A stretch of DNA of 64,000 bases from Fusobacterium ulcerans (GTDB lineage Bacteria > Fusobacteriota > Fusobacteriia > Fusobacteriales > Fusobacteriaceae). The notes under the pieces were generated by a model. That model had not been told where the DNA came from. It saw only the letters and a list, made by a program, of their open reading frames with translations, and searched no databases. Shown here piece by piece: positions 42,952-52,282 of this stretch. Position 1 is the first letter of the stretch. Every line of letters starts with the position of its first letter. The stretch lies in NCBI RefSeq assembly GCF_003019675.1, contig NZ_CP028105.1:2620282-2684281 (forward strand), given 5' to 3'. Both the position numbers and the translations under genes were made by a program.

Positions 42952-44222
42952 AATTAAAGAAAATCTGGAATAGTATTAAGCAATTGAAAGGAGGCTCACC
43001 ACTTAATCTGACAGAGTTAGGAGAATATTTAAAGGAACTTGGTATAAAAGAAGAGGATTTGGAGATACAGCAGGATATATCAGAAACCATTTACTTTATA
43101 TGTCTAAAACACCTAGCAGAATCACTTGGTAAAATGCAGTGGGAAAAAAGGATTATTACAGAGAAAAAGGGAAAAGAAAAAATCTTTGATAATAAACTTG
43201 ATATGCTTTTAAACATAAGACCAAATCCCTATATGTCTGCAATAACATTTTGGCAAACTTTAGAATTAAATAGAAATCATTATGGAAATGCATATATTTA
43301 TGTTGAAAGAGATAATAAAGGTGATATTAGCCATCTTTGGCAGTTACCAAGTACAGATGTAGAAATTTGGGTAGATGATAAAGGATATTTTGGGAAAGAA
43401 AATAATATCTGGTATGTTTGGACTGATCAAAAGACATCTATGAAGTATTCTTTTTCAAAAGAGGATGTTTTACATTTTAAAACACATATGTCATGGGATG
43501 GATTAGCAGGAATGCCTGTTAGAGACATAATAAGATCTCAAATGAATATTCAAAAAAGTTCTTTAAAATTTCTCAAAAAGATATATAACAGTGGAACTCT
43601 TGGTAGTAAAGTGATTGTTCACTATGCTGGAGAATTAAAAAAAGAAAAAGCTATTGCTTTAGTGCGAGATATAGAAGAATTTGCTAAATCAAAAACTTCT
43701 GGAGCATTTATACCTTTACCACTTGGAATGCAAGCACAGCTATTGGATATGAAGTTGGCAGATGCACAGTTTTTTGAAAATAATAAAAATAGTGCTTTGC
43801 AGATAGCAGCAGCTTTTGGTATAAAGCCGAATGTGGTTAATGATTATACGAAATCTTCTTATAGCAATTCAGAGACTCAACAGCTTGATTTTTATGTTAA
43901 TACTTTACAGCCTTTATTTCTGTCCTATGAACAAGAATTGACATATAAATTGATGAGAGATAGTGAATTAGAAAAAGGCTACAGATTAGCAATAAATGAA
44001 AATACACTATTCAAAATGGATAATCAAACAAAAGCAACAGTATATTCTACATTTGTTCAGAACTTTATAATGACTCCAAATGAAGCTAGAGAAGAATTAA
44101 ATCTTCCTTATGTTGAAGGAGGTGATAAGTTAATTGGTAATGGCAATGCTATAACTCTTGAAAAAGCAGGAGATCAATACAATAAAGGGGGTGAAACAAA
44201 TAAAAATTCAATTACAAAATAA
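42948..44222 (+). CDS. Portal protein (HK97 type)
   Basis: 424 residues. Family landmarks: L-L-N-I-R-P-N-P-Y-M-S-A-I-T-F-W, N-R-N-H-Y-G-N-A-Y-I, L-P-S-T-D-V-E and I-A-A-A-F-G-I-K-P. Forms the dodecameric entry pore of the head. Overlaps terL by 4 nt and the protease gene by about 20 nt. Confidence 0.92.
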   Translation: MKLKKIWNSIKQLKGGSPLNLTELGEYLKELGIKEEDLEIQQDISETIYFICLKHLAESLGKMQWEKRIITEKKGKEKIFDNKLDMLLNIRPNPYMSAITFWQTLELNRNHYGNAYIYVERDNKGDISHLWQLPSTDVEIWVDDKGYFGKENNIWYVWTDQKTSMKYSFSKEDVLHFKTHMSWDGLAGMPVRDIIRSQMNIQKSSLKFLKKIYNSGTLGSKVIVHYAGELKKEKAIALVRDIEEFAKSKTSGAFIPLPLGMQAQLLDMKLADAQFFENNKNSALQIAAAFGIKPNVVNDYTKSSYSNSETQQLDFYVNTLQPLFLSYEQELTYKLMRDSELEKGYRLAINENTLFKMDNQTKATVYSTFVQNFIMTPNEAREELNLPYVEGGDKLIGNGNAITLEKAGDQYNKGGETNKNSITK

Positions 44223-44949
44223 AGGAAAAAATGCTGGTTATTTTGAGTTAAAAAATAAAAGCGAGACAAAGGCAGAATTATTAATCTATGGAGACATTGA
44301 AAGTGATAAATGGGCTGATAGTGATGTTACTCCTAAAGAAATAAAGGATTTACTTGATGAAGCGAATGGAAAAGAACTGGATATCTATATAAATTCAGGT
44401 GGAGGTAGTGTTTTTGCTGGGATAGCAATATACAATATGTTGAAAAGATATTCTGGAGTAAAAACTGTTTATGTTGATGGATTAGCAGCAAGTGCAGCAT
44501 CATTTATAGCAATGGCAGGAGATACTATTATAGTACCTAAAAATGCTTACTTAATGATTCACAGAGCTATGACTATTGCTTTTGGAAATATAAATGATAT
44601 GCATTCTGCAATAGAATTATTAGAAAAAACAGATAATACAATTGCAGATATTTATATGGAGAAAAAAGCAGAAAATGAAGATATAGAGAAAGAAACTTTT
44701 ATTAATTTGATGGATAAAGAAACTTGGTTGACAGGAACAGAGGCAGTTAAATATTTTAATATTACTGTAGGAGAAGCATCTGAAACAGTGGCTTGTATAG
44801 ATGAAGAGTATTTTAATAAGCATAATGTACCTGAACAACTAAAAGATAAAATTCATAATACAAAAATTGAAAATGAACAAGATAAAAGTAAGATTGTCAA
44901 TTTTGAAAAAGAAAAATTAAAACTTAAATTAAAACTTGGAGGTAACTAA
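44200..44949 (+). CDS. ClpP-type prohead protease, probable ATA start
   Basis: 249 residues if it starts at ATA 44200, 8 nt after GGGGG (44187-44191). ClpP-fold serine protease: L-L-I-Y-G-D-I near the start, I-N-S-G-G-G-S-V oxyanion region, catalytic Ser in A-A-S-A-A-S-F-I-A, His in L-M-I-H-R-A. It trims scaffold and capsid proteins during head maturation. In-frame GTG (44191) and TTG (44158) exist but abut or precede the ribosome site. Reading ATA as Met gives M-K-I-Q-L-Q-N-K-G, the family's usual N-terminus. Confidence 0.82.
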   Translation: MKIQLQNKGKNAGYFELKNKSETKAELLIYGDIESDKWADSDVTPKEIKDLLDEANGKELDIYINSGGGSVFAGIAIYNMLKRYSGVKTVYVDGLAASAASFIAMAGDTIIVPKNAYLMIHRAMTIAFGNINDMHSAIELLEKTDNTIADIYMEKKAENEDIEKETFINLMDKETWLTGTEAVKYFNITVGEASETVACIDEEYFNKHNVPEQLKDKIHNTKIENEQDKSKIVNFEKEKLKLKLKLGGN

Positions 44950-46101
44950 ATGAAACTATCAGATACAATAAAACAACAATTAAAGGCAGCACAAGGCAAA
45001 GCAACACTATTATTAAATAAAAATGATGCAACAATAGAAGAAATAAATGCAGCAAATTCAGAGATTGATGGGTTGCAAGCAAAGCTTGATTTAGCTTTGA
45101 AAAATGAAGAAATAGAAAATTCAGCTAGAACAGGAAAGCCATTACCAGTAGCAGCTACAGTAGAAAATGGGATAAATTCGCAAGCTTACGAAAATGCTTT
45201 TTATAATGTTTTAAGAAACAAAGGAAGTTTAGAAGATAGGATGATAATACAAAATGCTTTATCATCTACTACAGGTGCAGATGGAGGCTTATTAATTCCA
45301 GCAGATCAAAGAACTGCTATTATTGAGTTAAAAAGACAATATAAATCATTGAGAAACTTGGTATCAACTGAAAGTGTTACTACTTTAACTGGAACAAGAG
45401 TTATAGAACAGGATGCAGAAAATACTCCATTTGAAGAAGTAGCAGAAAGTGGAAAAATAAAAGATTTAGCTAATCCTAAATGGATTCCTATTGCTTATTC
45501 TATTAAAAAATATGGTGGAATACTTCCAATTCCTAATACATTATTACAAGATAATACTGCAAATTTACAAGCATATATAAATAAATGGTTTGCTAAAAAA
45601 GAGATAGCAACAGAAAATAGTTTAATTGTGGCTCTTTTAAATACATTAACTAAAAAAGCTATAACTGGAATAGATGGTATAAAAGATGTTTTAAACGAAG
45701 AGCTAGATCCTGCAATATCTGAAAGATCTGTAGTTGTTACTAATCAAACAGGATTTAACTGGTTAGACAAATTGAAAGATTCAGATGGAAATTACTTATT
45801 AGAAAAAGATCCTACAAATCCAACTAAGAAAATGATAGCTGGAAGAACAGTAGAAGTTTACCCAAATAAGACATTAAAAAATAATACAACTAAAGCTCCT
45901 ATCATTATTGGAGATTTAAAAGAAGCAGTTGTATTATTTGACAGACAGTTAATGACATTAAAATCAACAGATGTAGGAGCTGGAGCATTTGAAAATGATT
46001 TAACAAAAGTAAGAGGAACTTTAAGATTAGATATACAAAAGTTTGATACTGATGCTGTAGTATTTTTAGAAGTAGATACTGCATCAGCACCAACAGCATA
46101 A
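44950..46101 (+). CDS. Major capsid protein (HK97 fold)
   Basis: 383 residues: N-terminal helical scaffold (delta) domain of about 75 residues, a probable protease cleavage zone, then the HK97 core (S-S-T-T-G-A-D-G-G-L-L-I-P, S-L-R-N-L-V-S, later G-D-L-K-E-A-V-V-L-F-D-R). Directly abuts the protease gene. Confidence 0.92.
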   Translation: MKLSDTIKQQLKAAQGKATLLLNKNDATIEEINAANSEIDGLQAKLDLALKNEEIENSARTGKPLPVAATVENGINSQAYENAFYNVLRNKGSLEDRMIIQNALSSTTGADGGLLIPADQRTAIIELKRQYKSLRNLVSTESVTTLTGTRVIEQDAENTPFEEVAESGKIKDLANPKWIPIAYSIKKYGGILPIPNTLLQDNTANLQAYINKWFAKKEIATENSLIVALLNTLTKKAITGIDGIKDVLNEELDPAISERSVVVTNQTGFNWLDKLKDSDGNYLLEKDPTNPTKKMIAGRTVEVYPNKTLKNNTTKAPIIIGDLKEAVVLFDRQLMTLKSTDVGAGAFENDLTKVRGTLRLDIQKFDTDAVVFLEVDTASAPTA

Positions 46102-46113
46102 GAGAGGGATAAA

Positions 46114-46395
46114 ATGAGAGTATTAACTTTAGAGGAGGCAAAACAATATTTGAGAGTTGATTCTGATGAAGATGATACTCTCATCAGTTTACTGATTGAT
46201 TATAGCAAGGAAGAAATAGAAGATTCTACAGGAGTTAAATTTGATGAAGAAAATGGAAATTCTAATACATATATTTTAGCACAAATGTTGATACTAGCTG
46301 ATAGATACGAAAATAGAAGCTCTAATGATACTGAATTTAAACCTAATAACGCTTTGAGTTGTATTTACACTCGATTAAAGACAGAAGTGGTTTAA
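46114..46395 (+). CDS. Head-tail connector (gp6-like)
   Basis: 93 residues starting M-R-V-L-T-L-E-E-A-K-Q-Y-L-R-V-D, the signature of phage gp6-like DNA-packaging/connector proteins. Docks under the portal. Confidence 0.85.
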   Translation: MRVLTLEEAKQYLRVDSDEDDTLISLLIDYSKEEIEDSTGVKFDEENGNSNTYILAQMLILADRYENRSSNDTEFKPNNALSCIYTRLKTEVV

Positions 46396-46728
46396 ATGGC
46401 AAATAATAAAGTTTTAGCAAGCAGATTAAAGAACAGAATAGAAATTTTTAGAGTTGGAAAGATAAAAACGGATATAGGAAATAAAAAAACATCTTTTCCT
46501 TTAAAAAAAGTATGGGCAGATGTTATTCCACTATCTGCAAGAGTACAAAATGGACAGGCAGATACACAGTATGTTAATGCAGCTTTTAAAATTATAATGA
46601 GAAAAACAGACATAACAGAAACTGATTTTATAATGTTTAAGGAACAAAAATTCAATATAGAATACATTATTCCAAATTATGATAATAAAGGATATATTGA
46701 AGTATTTGCAAACTTGAAAAAGGAGTAA
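46396..46728 (+). CDS. Head closure protein (SPP1 gp16-like)
   Basis: 110 residues, L-K-N-R-I-E-I near the start and V-W-A-D-V-I-P-L-S in the middle, ending F-N-I-E-Y-I-I-P, typical of the head-tail joining family. Starts at the base after the connector stop. Confidence 0.82.
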   Translation: MANNKVLASRLKNRIEIFRVGKIKTDIGNKKTSFPLKKVWADVIPLSARVQNGQADTQYVNAAFKIIMRKTDITETDFIMFKEQKFNIEYIIPNYDNKGYIEVFANLKKE

Positions 46729-46731
46729 ATT

Positions 46732-47139
46732 ATGGCAAATGATTATGATGATTTAATAACTAGCATTGAAGGACTAGCAGGAGCATTAAAAGGAGCAGAG
46801 GGAAAAACATTTCTTAAACAGCAAGGAAAAAAATTACAGAAAAAAACAATTGAAGTAGCTAAAAGGAAGATAAATAAAAAAACAGGCAACTATATTAAAG
46901 GAATAAAGAATGGAAAAGTTTATGAGTATCAGGGAGCTTATGCAAATAGAGTTTATTCAGCTGCTGCACATGCACATTTAATTGAATATGGACATAAAAT
47001 AGTAGATAAATCTGGAAAATCAAGGGGGTTTGTTACTGGAAAATATGTTTTTGATACTGCAAAAAAGGAGTTTGAAAAGGAATTTGAAGAGAACACAGAG
47101 AAATTTATTGAAGAAATATGTAAAAAAAATGGTTTTTAG
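46732..47139 (+). CDS. HK97 gp10-like tail-completion protein
   Basis: 135 residues. L-K-G-A-E-G, K-K-T-G-N-Y-I-K-G-I and H-A-H-L-I-E-Y-G-H match the HK97 gp10/tail-completion family. Same late operon. Confidence 0.82.
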   Translation: MANDYDDLITSIEGLAGALKGAEGKTFLKQQGKKLQKKTIEVAKRKINKKTGNYIKGIKNGKVYEYQGAYANRVYSAAAHAHLIEYGHKIVDKSGKSRGFVTGKYVFDTAKKEFEKEFEENTEKFIEEICKKNGF

Positions 47140-47148
47140 GAGAATGAT

Positions 47149-47592
47149 ATGCTGACTTTTAGAAAAATATTAGTTAAATTACAAGAGAAAATAAGTGAAG
47201 CTATGCCAGATACTAATATTGAAACTAAAAATATTGATGAAGGGTATGAAAGAAAATGTATTTATATCTACTTTGATAATGTGAAAGCTTCTGATTATAT
47301 GAAAAAATTTAGAGAAACAAATTTGACTGTAAGAATTGTATATTTTCCACTAGATGAAGATGATTATATCGAAGATTTATTAACTGTTCAAGATAAATTA
47401 ATTGAACTTTTTAGTGATAATAATACTATTGAATTGGATGAGGGATTATTCACAGAGGCTCAAGAGGTACAAATGAATATAGTTGATAAAACATTACTGT
47501 TTAATTTTGATATGTATATATTTGAAGATTATCCAGAGAAAGAACATGAAATGATAGAAGAATTAAATATAAAAATAGGAGGTATTGAGTAA
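47149..47592 (+). CDS. Tail terminator-like protein (DUF6838-type)
   Basis: 147 acidic residues with R-K-C-I-Y-I-Y-F-D-N and R-I-V-Y-F-P-L. The order connector, closure, gp10-like, this gene, sheath predicts a tail terminator. Confidence 0.72.
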   Translation: MLTFRKILVKLQEKISEAMPDTNIETKNIDEGYERKCIYIYFDNVKASDYMKKFRETNLTVRIVYFPLDEDDYIEDLLTVQDKLIELFSDNNTIELDEGLFTEAQEVQMNIVDKTLLFNFDMYIFEDYPEKEHEMIEELNIKIGGIE

Positions 47593-47593
47593 T

Positions 47594-48685
47594 ATGTCGA
47601 CTACTAATACAATGCCAGTTTTAGATATCGTATTTAAAGGTTTAGGGGTAACTGCTATTCAAAGAGGGGAAAGAGGGATAGCAGTACTAATTTTAAAAGA
47701 TAGTACTGAAGGAGAGCCTAAAAAGTATTATAAAACAATAGAAGATTTTGGAAGTGAGGAACAAGCGAAATTCACAGCTGAAAATGTTTTATATGTAAAA
47801 GATGCCCTTGAAGGAATACCTTTAAAGCTTTATGTATTTAAAATTGGAGAAGAAGAAAAAATAGAAGATAAATTAGTAATAATAGGGGGTAAAATTCCAC
47901 GTAATTGCTGGATAGCAACAAATGATGATACATTTAAAACAAGTTTATTAACATGGGTAAAAGCAAAAGTTAAGAACAATAAAAAGAGATATAAAATGCT
48001 TGGATTTAAACTTACTGGAGCAGATGACATGCATGTTACAAATTTTACAAATGAAAAAGTAACTTTTAGTGATAAAAGAGGAGAAACAACAGGAGATAAG
48101 GCTATTCCATATCTTTTAGGCTTTCTTGCTGGAATATCAATAAATATGTCTGCAATAGCTTTTGAACTAGCTAAATTTAAAAGTGTGGTAGAGCCAGAGG
48201 AATTGGATACAGCAATTAAAAATGGAGAATTTGTACTTTTTAATGATGAAGGAATTGTAAAAGTTGCTAGAGCAGTAAATTCTTTATCAACATTAGGTCA
48301 AGATCTAACAGTTGAAATGACACATATTAATACTGTTGAAAAGATGGATTTGATTTATTGCGATATTTATACAGCATGGGATAAATCATATAAAGGTAAA
48401 TATCCTAATATATTGGATAATCAGATGCTTTTAATATCAGCTATAAATAGTTACTATAAATCACTTGCAAGAGATTATATTTTAGATCCTAATTTTGAAA
48501 ATATTAGTATGATTGATATTGAAGCTCAAAGGCTTGCAAATGCTTCAAAATATGGTGAAGATGTAGTGGCAGAGTGGAGTGATGAAAAAGTCAAAGAAAT
48601 GACAGTATCAACACAGGTATTATTTCAAGCAAATATAAAGATTTCTGGAATTATGGAAGATTTTAAATTCCCTATTTATATGTAA
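47594..48685 (+). CDS. xkdK: Tail sheath protein (XkdK-like)
   Basis: 363 residues from ATG 47594 (AGGAGG 11 nt upstream; TTG 47585 is too close to it). Landmarks: F-K-G-L-G-V-T-A-I-Q-R-G-E-R-G, domain with W-I-A-T-N-D, then Y-L-L-G-F-L-A-G and late I-K-I-S-G-I-M-E-D-F. A contractile sheath, showing that the phage is a myovirus-type particle. Confidence 0.9.
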   Translation: MSTTNTMPVLDIVFKGLGVTAIQRGERGIAVLILKDSTEGEPKKYYKTIEDFGSEEQAKFTAENVLYVKDALEGIPLKLYVFKIGEEEKIEDKLVIIGGKIPRNCWIATNDDTFKTSLLTWVKAKVKNNKKRYKMLGFKLTGADDMHVTNFTNEKVTFSDKRGETTGDKAIPYLLGFLAGISINMSAIAFELAKFKSVVEPEELDTAIKNGEFVLFNDEGIVKVARAVNSLSTLGQDLTVEMTHINTVEKMDLIYCDIYTAWDKSYKGKYPNILDNQMLLISAINSYYKSLARDYILDPNFENISMIDIEAQRLANASKYGEDVVAEWSDEKVKEMTVSTQVLFQANIKISGIMEDFKFPIYM

Positions 48686-48695
48686 GGAGGACTAA

Positions 48696-49106
48696 ATGGC
48701 AACATCAAAAAGAACTGATTATTTTAATGGTAATAAAGGTGAAGTGTGGATAGGAGGAACTAAAATAGGAACTGCTTCAAAAGGAAAAGTTGAAAAAAAA
48801 ATAACTTATGAAGAAGTGGATAACCCAGATGTTTCAGGAGGAAAAATAAGAGTTCCAACTGGTTTTACAAATGAAATAAGCATAACATACAAGAGTACTG
48901 GAAAAGAAGAAGAAATAGATATGTTCAATTTAAATGAGGATATAACTGTAATTATTTCCGATTCTAATATAGCAGGCTCTAAAAAAAGTAGAGTGAAATG
49001 TGATGGAGTAACTTTTGATACTCAAACATTTATAAATTTTGAAAAAGGAAAAGTAAAAGAGGTTGAATTAGCAGGGCAAGCTGAAAGTGTAGAGTATATG
49101 AAATAA
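48696..49106 (+). CDS. xkdM: Tail tube protein (XkdM-like)
   Basis: 136 residues, beta-rich: Y-F-N-G-N-K-G-E-V-W-I-G-G near the N-terminus, as in PBSX XkdM inner tubes. AAGGAGG ribosome site, directly after the sheath gene. Confidence 0.88.
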   Translation: MATSKRTDYFNGNKGEVWIGGTKIGTASKGKVEKKITYEEVDNPDVSGGKIRVPTGFTNEISITYKSTGKEEEIDMFNLNEDITVIISDSNIAGSKKSRVKCDGVTFDTQTFINFEKGKVKEVELAGQAESVEYMK

Positions 49107-49145
49107 TAATGAGGGGTAAAATCCCCTCAATTTTAGGAGGAGAAT

Positions 49146-49589
49146 ATGACATTACAAGAGTTTATAAAAAAAGCAAAAGAAAGAGAAAATAATAAAGTAA
49201 AAGTAGTTCATCTTGAAGTTGAAGGATTTGGAAAAATAGAATTTATTAGACCTACAGAGTCAGATTTAATAAAATTTAATAATGATTTGGCATCATGTAT
49301 TGATGTTGAGTATAAAGGAATAAGTGATGAAGAAAAAAGAAAAAAAGAAATTAATATTGAATCTTTTGATTTTTCTAAGTATGCAGCTGTTTCAAGTGAA
49401 TTTATATATAAATGTTGTTCTTTTTTAAGAGAAAAAGAAGTAAGGGATATGTATCCTGATACAGAATTTTACGATATACCTCTTGTTGTTTTTGGACAAA
49501 ATGAAGTTATAAAAATAGCTTCTGAACTAAATAATCAATTCAAGGGGATAGAAACTAGAAAAGAGGTTACTGAAGCTATAAAAAACTAA
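49146..49589 (+). CDS. xkdN: Tail assembly chaperone, upstream frame (XkdN-like)
   Basis: 147 residues: E-G-F-G-K-I-E-F-I-R-P-T (about 28) and helical C-terminus. Lies between tube and tape measure, the place of the tail assembly chaperone. Its last codons ATA AAA AAC TAA contain the slippery heptamer A AAA AAC (49580-49586), after which a second open frame continues. Most ribosomes should stop here. Confidence 0.88.
   Translation: MTLQEFIKKAKERENNKVKVVHLEVEGFGKIEFIRPTESDLIKFNNDLASCIDVEYKGISDEEKRKKEINIESFDFSKYAAVSSEFIYKCCSFLREKEVRDMYPDTEFYDIPLVVFGQNEVIKIASELNNQFKGIETRKEVTEAIKN
49580..49586 (+). promoter_or_regulatory. -1 ribosomal frameshift site
   Basis: A AAA AAC in the correct phase, three bases before the stop of the upstream frame. 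Confidence 0.88.
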
Positions 49590-49789
49590 TAGGAGATGAT
49601 GAGAGAGCAGGAGAGTTACAATGGATCTCTTATTATCTCCAAAAAGGTTTTGAATTAAATTATTTATTAAAACTTAATGAAATGGAAAAAATGTTTTTCA
49701 TTGAAAGCATGAACGAAATGAAAAGGCAGCAAGTAAACTATGATGTTGAAAAAATAAAAGCAATTGGAAAAATGTTTGGAGGGGAGTAA
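49586..49789 (+). CDS. -1 frameshift extension of the tail assembly chaperone
   Basis: After a one-base backward slip on A AAA AAC (49580-49586) the frame runs on for 67 residues beginning L-I-G-D-D-E-R-A-G-E-L-Q-W and ending G-K-M-F-G-G-E, giving a 214-residue fusion. The frame has no start codon of its own near its beginning, is in the tail-chaperone position and stops one base into the tape-measure ATG. A purine-rich AAGAGG 14 nt upstream could act as the internal Shine-Dalgarno-like stimulator. This is the G/GT arrangement known from many tailed phages. Confidence 0.88.
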   Translation, partial: LIGDDERAGELQWISYYLQKGFELNYLLKLNEMEKMFFIESMNEMKRQQVNYDVEKIKAIGKMFGGE

Positions 49790-51927
49790 TGGCAAAAGTA
49801 ATAAACACAATATTATCAATTACTGATAATATTTCAAAGAGTATTCAGCCAGCAATAAACTCCGTTAATACTGCTAAAAAGCAAATAGTAGCTTTAAGAG
49901 ATCAGATAAAAGAGCATGATAAAGCTGTTGATGCTGCAAAAGAAAATATAAAGCAAATAGCTGCACAAATGGAAGAAGCTAAAAAAATGGTTTTAGAAAA
50001 TAATACCGCATATAAAGAAGCTGTTGCAGGTATACAGAATTTTAAAGAAGCTAATATAGAAATTGAAAAATCAATCAAAGATCATCAGAATGAATTGCTT
50101 GATTTAGCAAAGCAGTATGGAGCTAATTCAGAACAATATAAAATGGCTCAAAAAGAATTACAGGCTTTAAAACAACAACGAAGAAATAATATTGCAGCTA
50201 TAAAAGATCAGAGTGAAAACTTAAAAAGAATGGCTGAAAATCTGGTGGAAAATAGTGATGAAATTAAAAGCTTGAAACAAGAAGAAGAAAAACAAAAAAA
50301 AGCAATAAAAGAAACTTCAGATGCAGCTAGAGAAAAGAGAAAACGAATATCTGAACTAAGCAAAGGAATGGCTGAAAACACTGAAAAAATAAAAGAAAGT
50401 AGAGCGAAAATCAAAGAATGGGGTAAAAGTTTTATAACAACAATTGATACAGTCATAAAAAGAGCAGCTCAATTTACAGTGGCAACAGCAAGTTTAGCGA
50501 TAGGAGTAGGATTGAATACATCATTTAATCTTGAAGCATACAGAACTCAACTTGAAACAGCTGTAAAGGATACAGAAAGAACAACTGAGTTAATAAAAAA
50601 GGCTCAAACTTTATCAATTACAACACCTTTTACTCCAGAAGAAGCAATTAAAGCAACAGCAACATTAGAAGCCTATAAAATAGATTCTGAAAAATGGCTA
50701 AGTAAAATAGCAGATGCTGCTGGAGCTACAAATAAAGAAATGGAACAAGCTACAGCAGCTGTAAAAGATATTCTTTCTAAAAATGAATTTCAAGGAATGG
50801 AAGAATTTGGAATCTCAAAGGAAATGTTGATAGAAGCAGCTCAAATAAAATATGGAAAAAATAAAGTATTTAAAAAAAATGGTGAAGTAAAGGATCAGAA
50901 AAAACTCGAAATAGTTTTAGAAGAAGTAATGACAAGCAAGTTTGATGGTGGAGCTGATAAACTTTCAAAAACGATTAAAGGATTATGGAGTACAATTACA
51001 GGATCTATTTCAATGGGATTAGCTCAAATTTTGGGAATGGAAAATGGGTTGATAAAAACTGGATCTGTTTTAGATTTAGTGAGAGAAAAAATGAAATTAG
51101 TAGCAGATACACTTGTAAGATGGCAAAGTGATGGAACTATAAATAAAATAGCACATGATTTTACAGTTGTTTTTAATAAAATAATTGAATTAGGAACAAA
51201 GGCTTATAATTTTTTAAAAGAAAATAAAGAAGTCATAGGAAGTTTTTTAAGAGCAGCAGCAGGTATATATATGGTTGTAAAAGCCTTAATGATTTTATCT
51301 GGAGTGATATCAGCAATTAATATTATCCTTACAGCATCTCCACTAACATGGATTATTGCAGCAGTTCTTGCTGTTATTGGAGTTTTATATCTTCTTACAT
51401 TTCATTTTGATTTAGTAAAAGCTTTTGTAATAAAATGTTGGACTGCTTTTAATGAATTTACTGATAATATGCCTCTCTGGGCTGAAATTCTCCTTTTACC
51501 ACTGAAGCCATTGATTATACTTATAAAAACATTTGGAAAGTTAATAGAAATAGCTTCAAAAGCAGTAGGATGGATTAAAAATCTTTTTAAAGATGAGGAT
51601 GTTCAAAAAACTGTTGAGGTAAAACAAGAAATAGAAGAAGAAGTAAAAGAAAAAGCTAAAAAAGATGTGGCACAAAAAATCGCAACTTCCGAAATGCCTA
51701 GTCAATCAAAAACATTTAAAAAACAATTTGAAGATAAAAGTATGAATTTTAATAAAGCAAAAGCTTTAAAAGAGGCATCAAATAAAGTTCCGACAACATC
51801 AACAAAGAAAACTCCTGCTGTTCAAGTGTATATGCAGGGAGATATATATGGAATGGATGATTTTAATGAAAAAGTAAATGGAGCAATAGTAAGTGCTTTA
51901 AAAGTAAATATGCAAAATGTTACATAG
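49789..51927 (+). CDS. Tape measure protein
   Basis: 712 residues: a long alpha-helical, Lys/Glu/Ala-rich N-terminal half (1-220), a domain with T-P-F-T-P-E-E-A (about 282), and hydrophobic segments (about 480-550) ahead of a hydrophilic tail. Sets tail length (about 100 nm by the usual residue-to-length rule, an inference). GGAGGGGAG site. Confidence 0.9.
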   Translation: MAKVINTILSITDNISKSIQPAINSVNTAKKQIVALRDQIKEHDKAVDAAKENIKQIAAQMEEAKKMVLENNTAYKEAVAGIQNFKEANIEIEKSIKDHQNELLDLAKQYGANSEQYKMAQKELQALKQQRRNNIAAIKDQSENLKRMAENLVENSDEIKSLKQEEEKQKKAIKETSDAAREKRKRISELSKGMAENTEKIKESRAKIKEWGKSFITTIDTVIKRAAQFTVATASLAIGVGLNTSFNLEAYRTQLETAVKDTERTTELIKKAQTLSITTPFTPEEAIKATATLEAYKIDSEKWLSKIADAAGATNKEMEQATAAVKDILSKNEFQGMEEFGISKEMLIEAAQIKYGKNKVFKKNGEVKDQKKLEIVLEEVMTSKFDGGADKLSKTIKGLWSTITGSISMGLAQILGMENGLIKTGSVLDLVREKMKLVADTLVRWQSDGTINKIAHDFTVVFNKIIELGTKAYNFLKENKEVIGSFLRAAAGIYMVVKALMILSGVISAINIILTASPLTWIIAAVLAVIGVLYLLTFHFDLVKAFVIKCWTAFNEFTDNMPLWAEILLLPLKPLIILIKTFGKLIEIASKAVGWIKNLFKDEDVQKTVEVKQEIEEEVKEKAKKDVAQKIATSEMPSQSKTFKKQFEDKSMNFNKAKALKEASNKVPTTSTKKTPAVQVYMQGDIYGMDDFNEKVNGAIVSALKVNMQNVT

Positions 51928-51937
51928 GAGGAAAAAT

Positions 51938-52282
51938 ATGGATAGAAGAGATATATTAAGAATTGAAGTAAATGAGTTGAAAAAAAGGTTAGGAATTGAA
52001 ATACAATTTAAAAAATTAAATTCTATTGAAGACTGTAGAAAGGCATTTGTAGAAGTAGCAGAAAAGTATGCTGATAAAAAAAATATCAATGTTAAAAATT
52101 TAAAAGAAGAAAATCAAGAATTGAAAAATTATATAGAAGATCTTGAAGCTGATAAACAAGAAGTTACTTTTTTATTAAATGCTAAACTTTCAAAAGATTT
52201 AGAAGAAAGCTTAAGAGGAGTTATTCAGGAAGAAATAAAAAATCAAAAAAATAAAGGAAAAAAGAAATGGTGGCTTTGGTAG
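51938..52282 (+). CDS. Small coiled-coil tail protein, unknown
   Basis: 114 residues from ATG 51938 (AGGAGGA 6 nt upstream). Strongly heptadic (L-K-E-E-N-Q-E-L-K-N-Y-I-E-D-L) with a basic C-terminus ending K-K-K-W-W-L-W. Sits between tape measure and hub genes; may be a baseplate or tape-measure accessory. Confidence 0.6.
   Translation: MDRRDILRIEVNELKKRLGIEIQFKKLNSIEDCRKAFVEVAEKYADKKNINVKNLKEENQELKNYIEDLEADKQEVTFLLNAKLSKDLEESLRGVIQEEIKNQKNKGKKKWWLW

Noticed and set aside
45858-46184. Leftward frames antisense to the capsid gene end
   Set aside because: Overlap a complete HK97 capsid gene and its neighbour; no independent signals.
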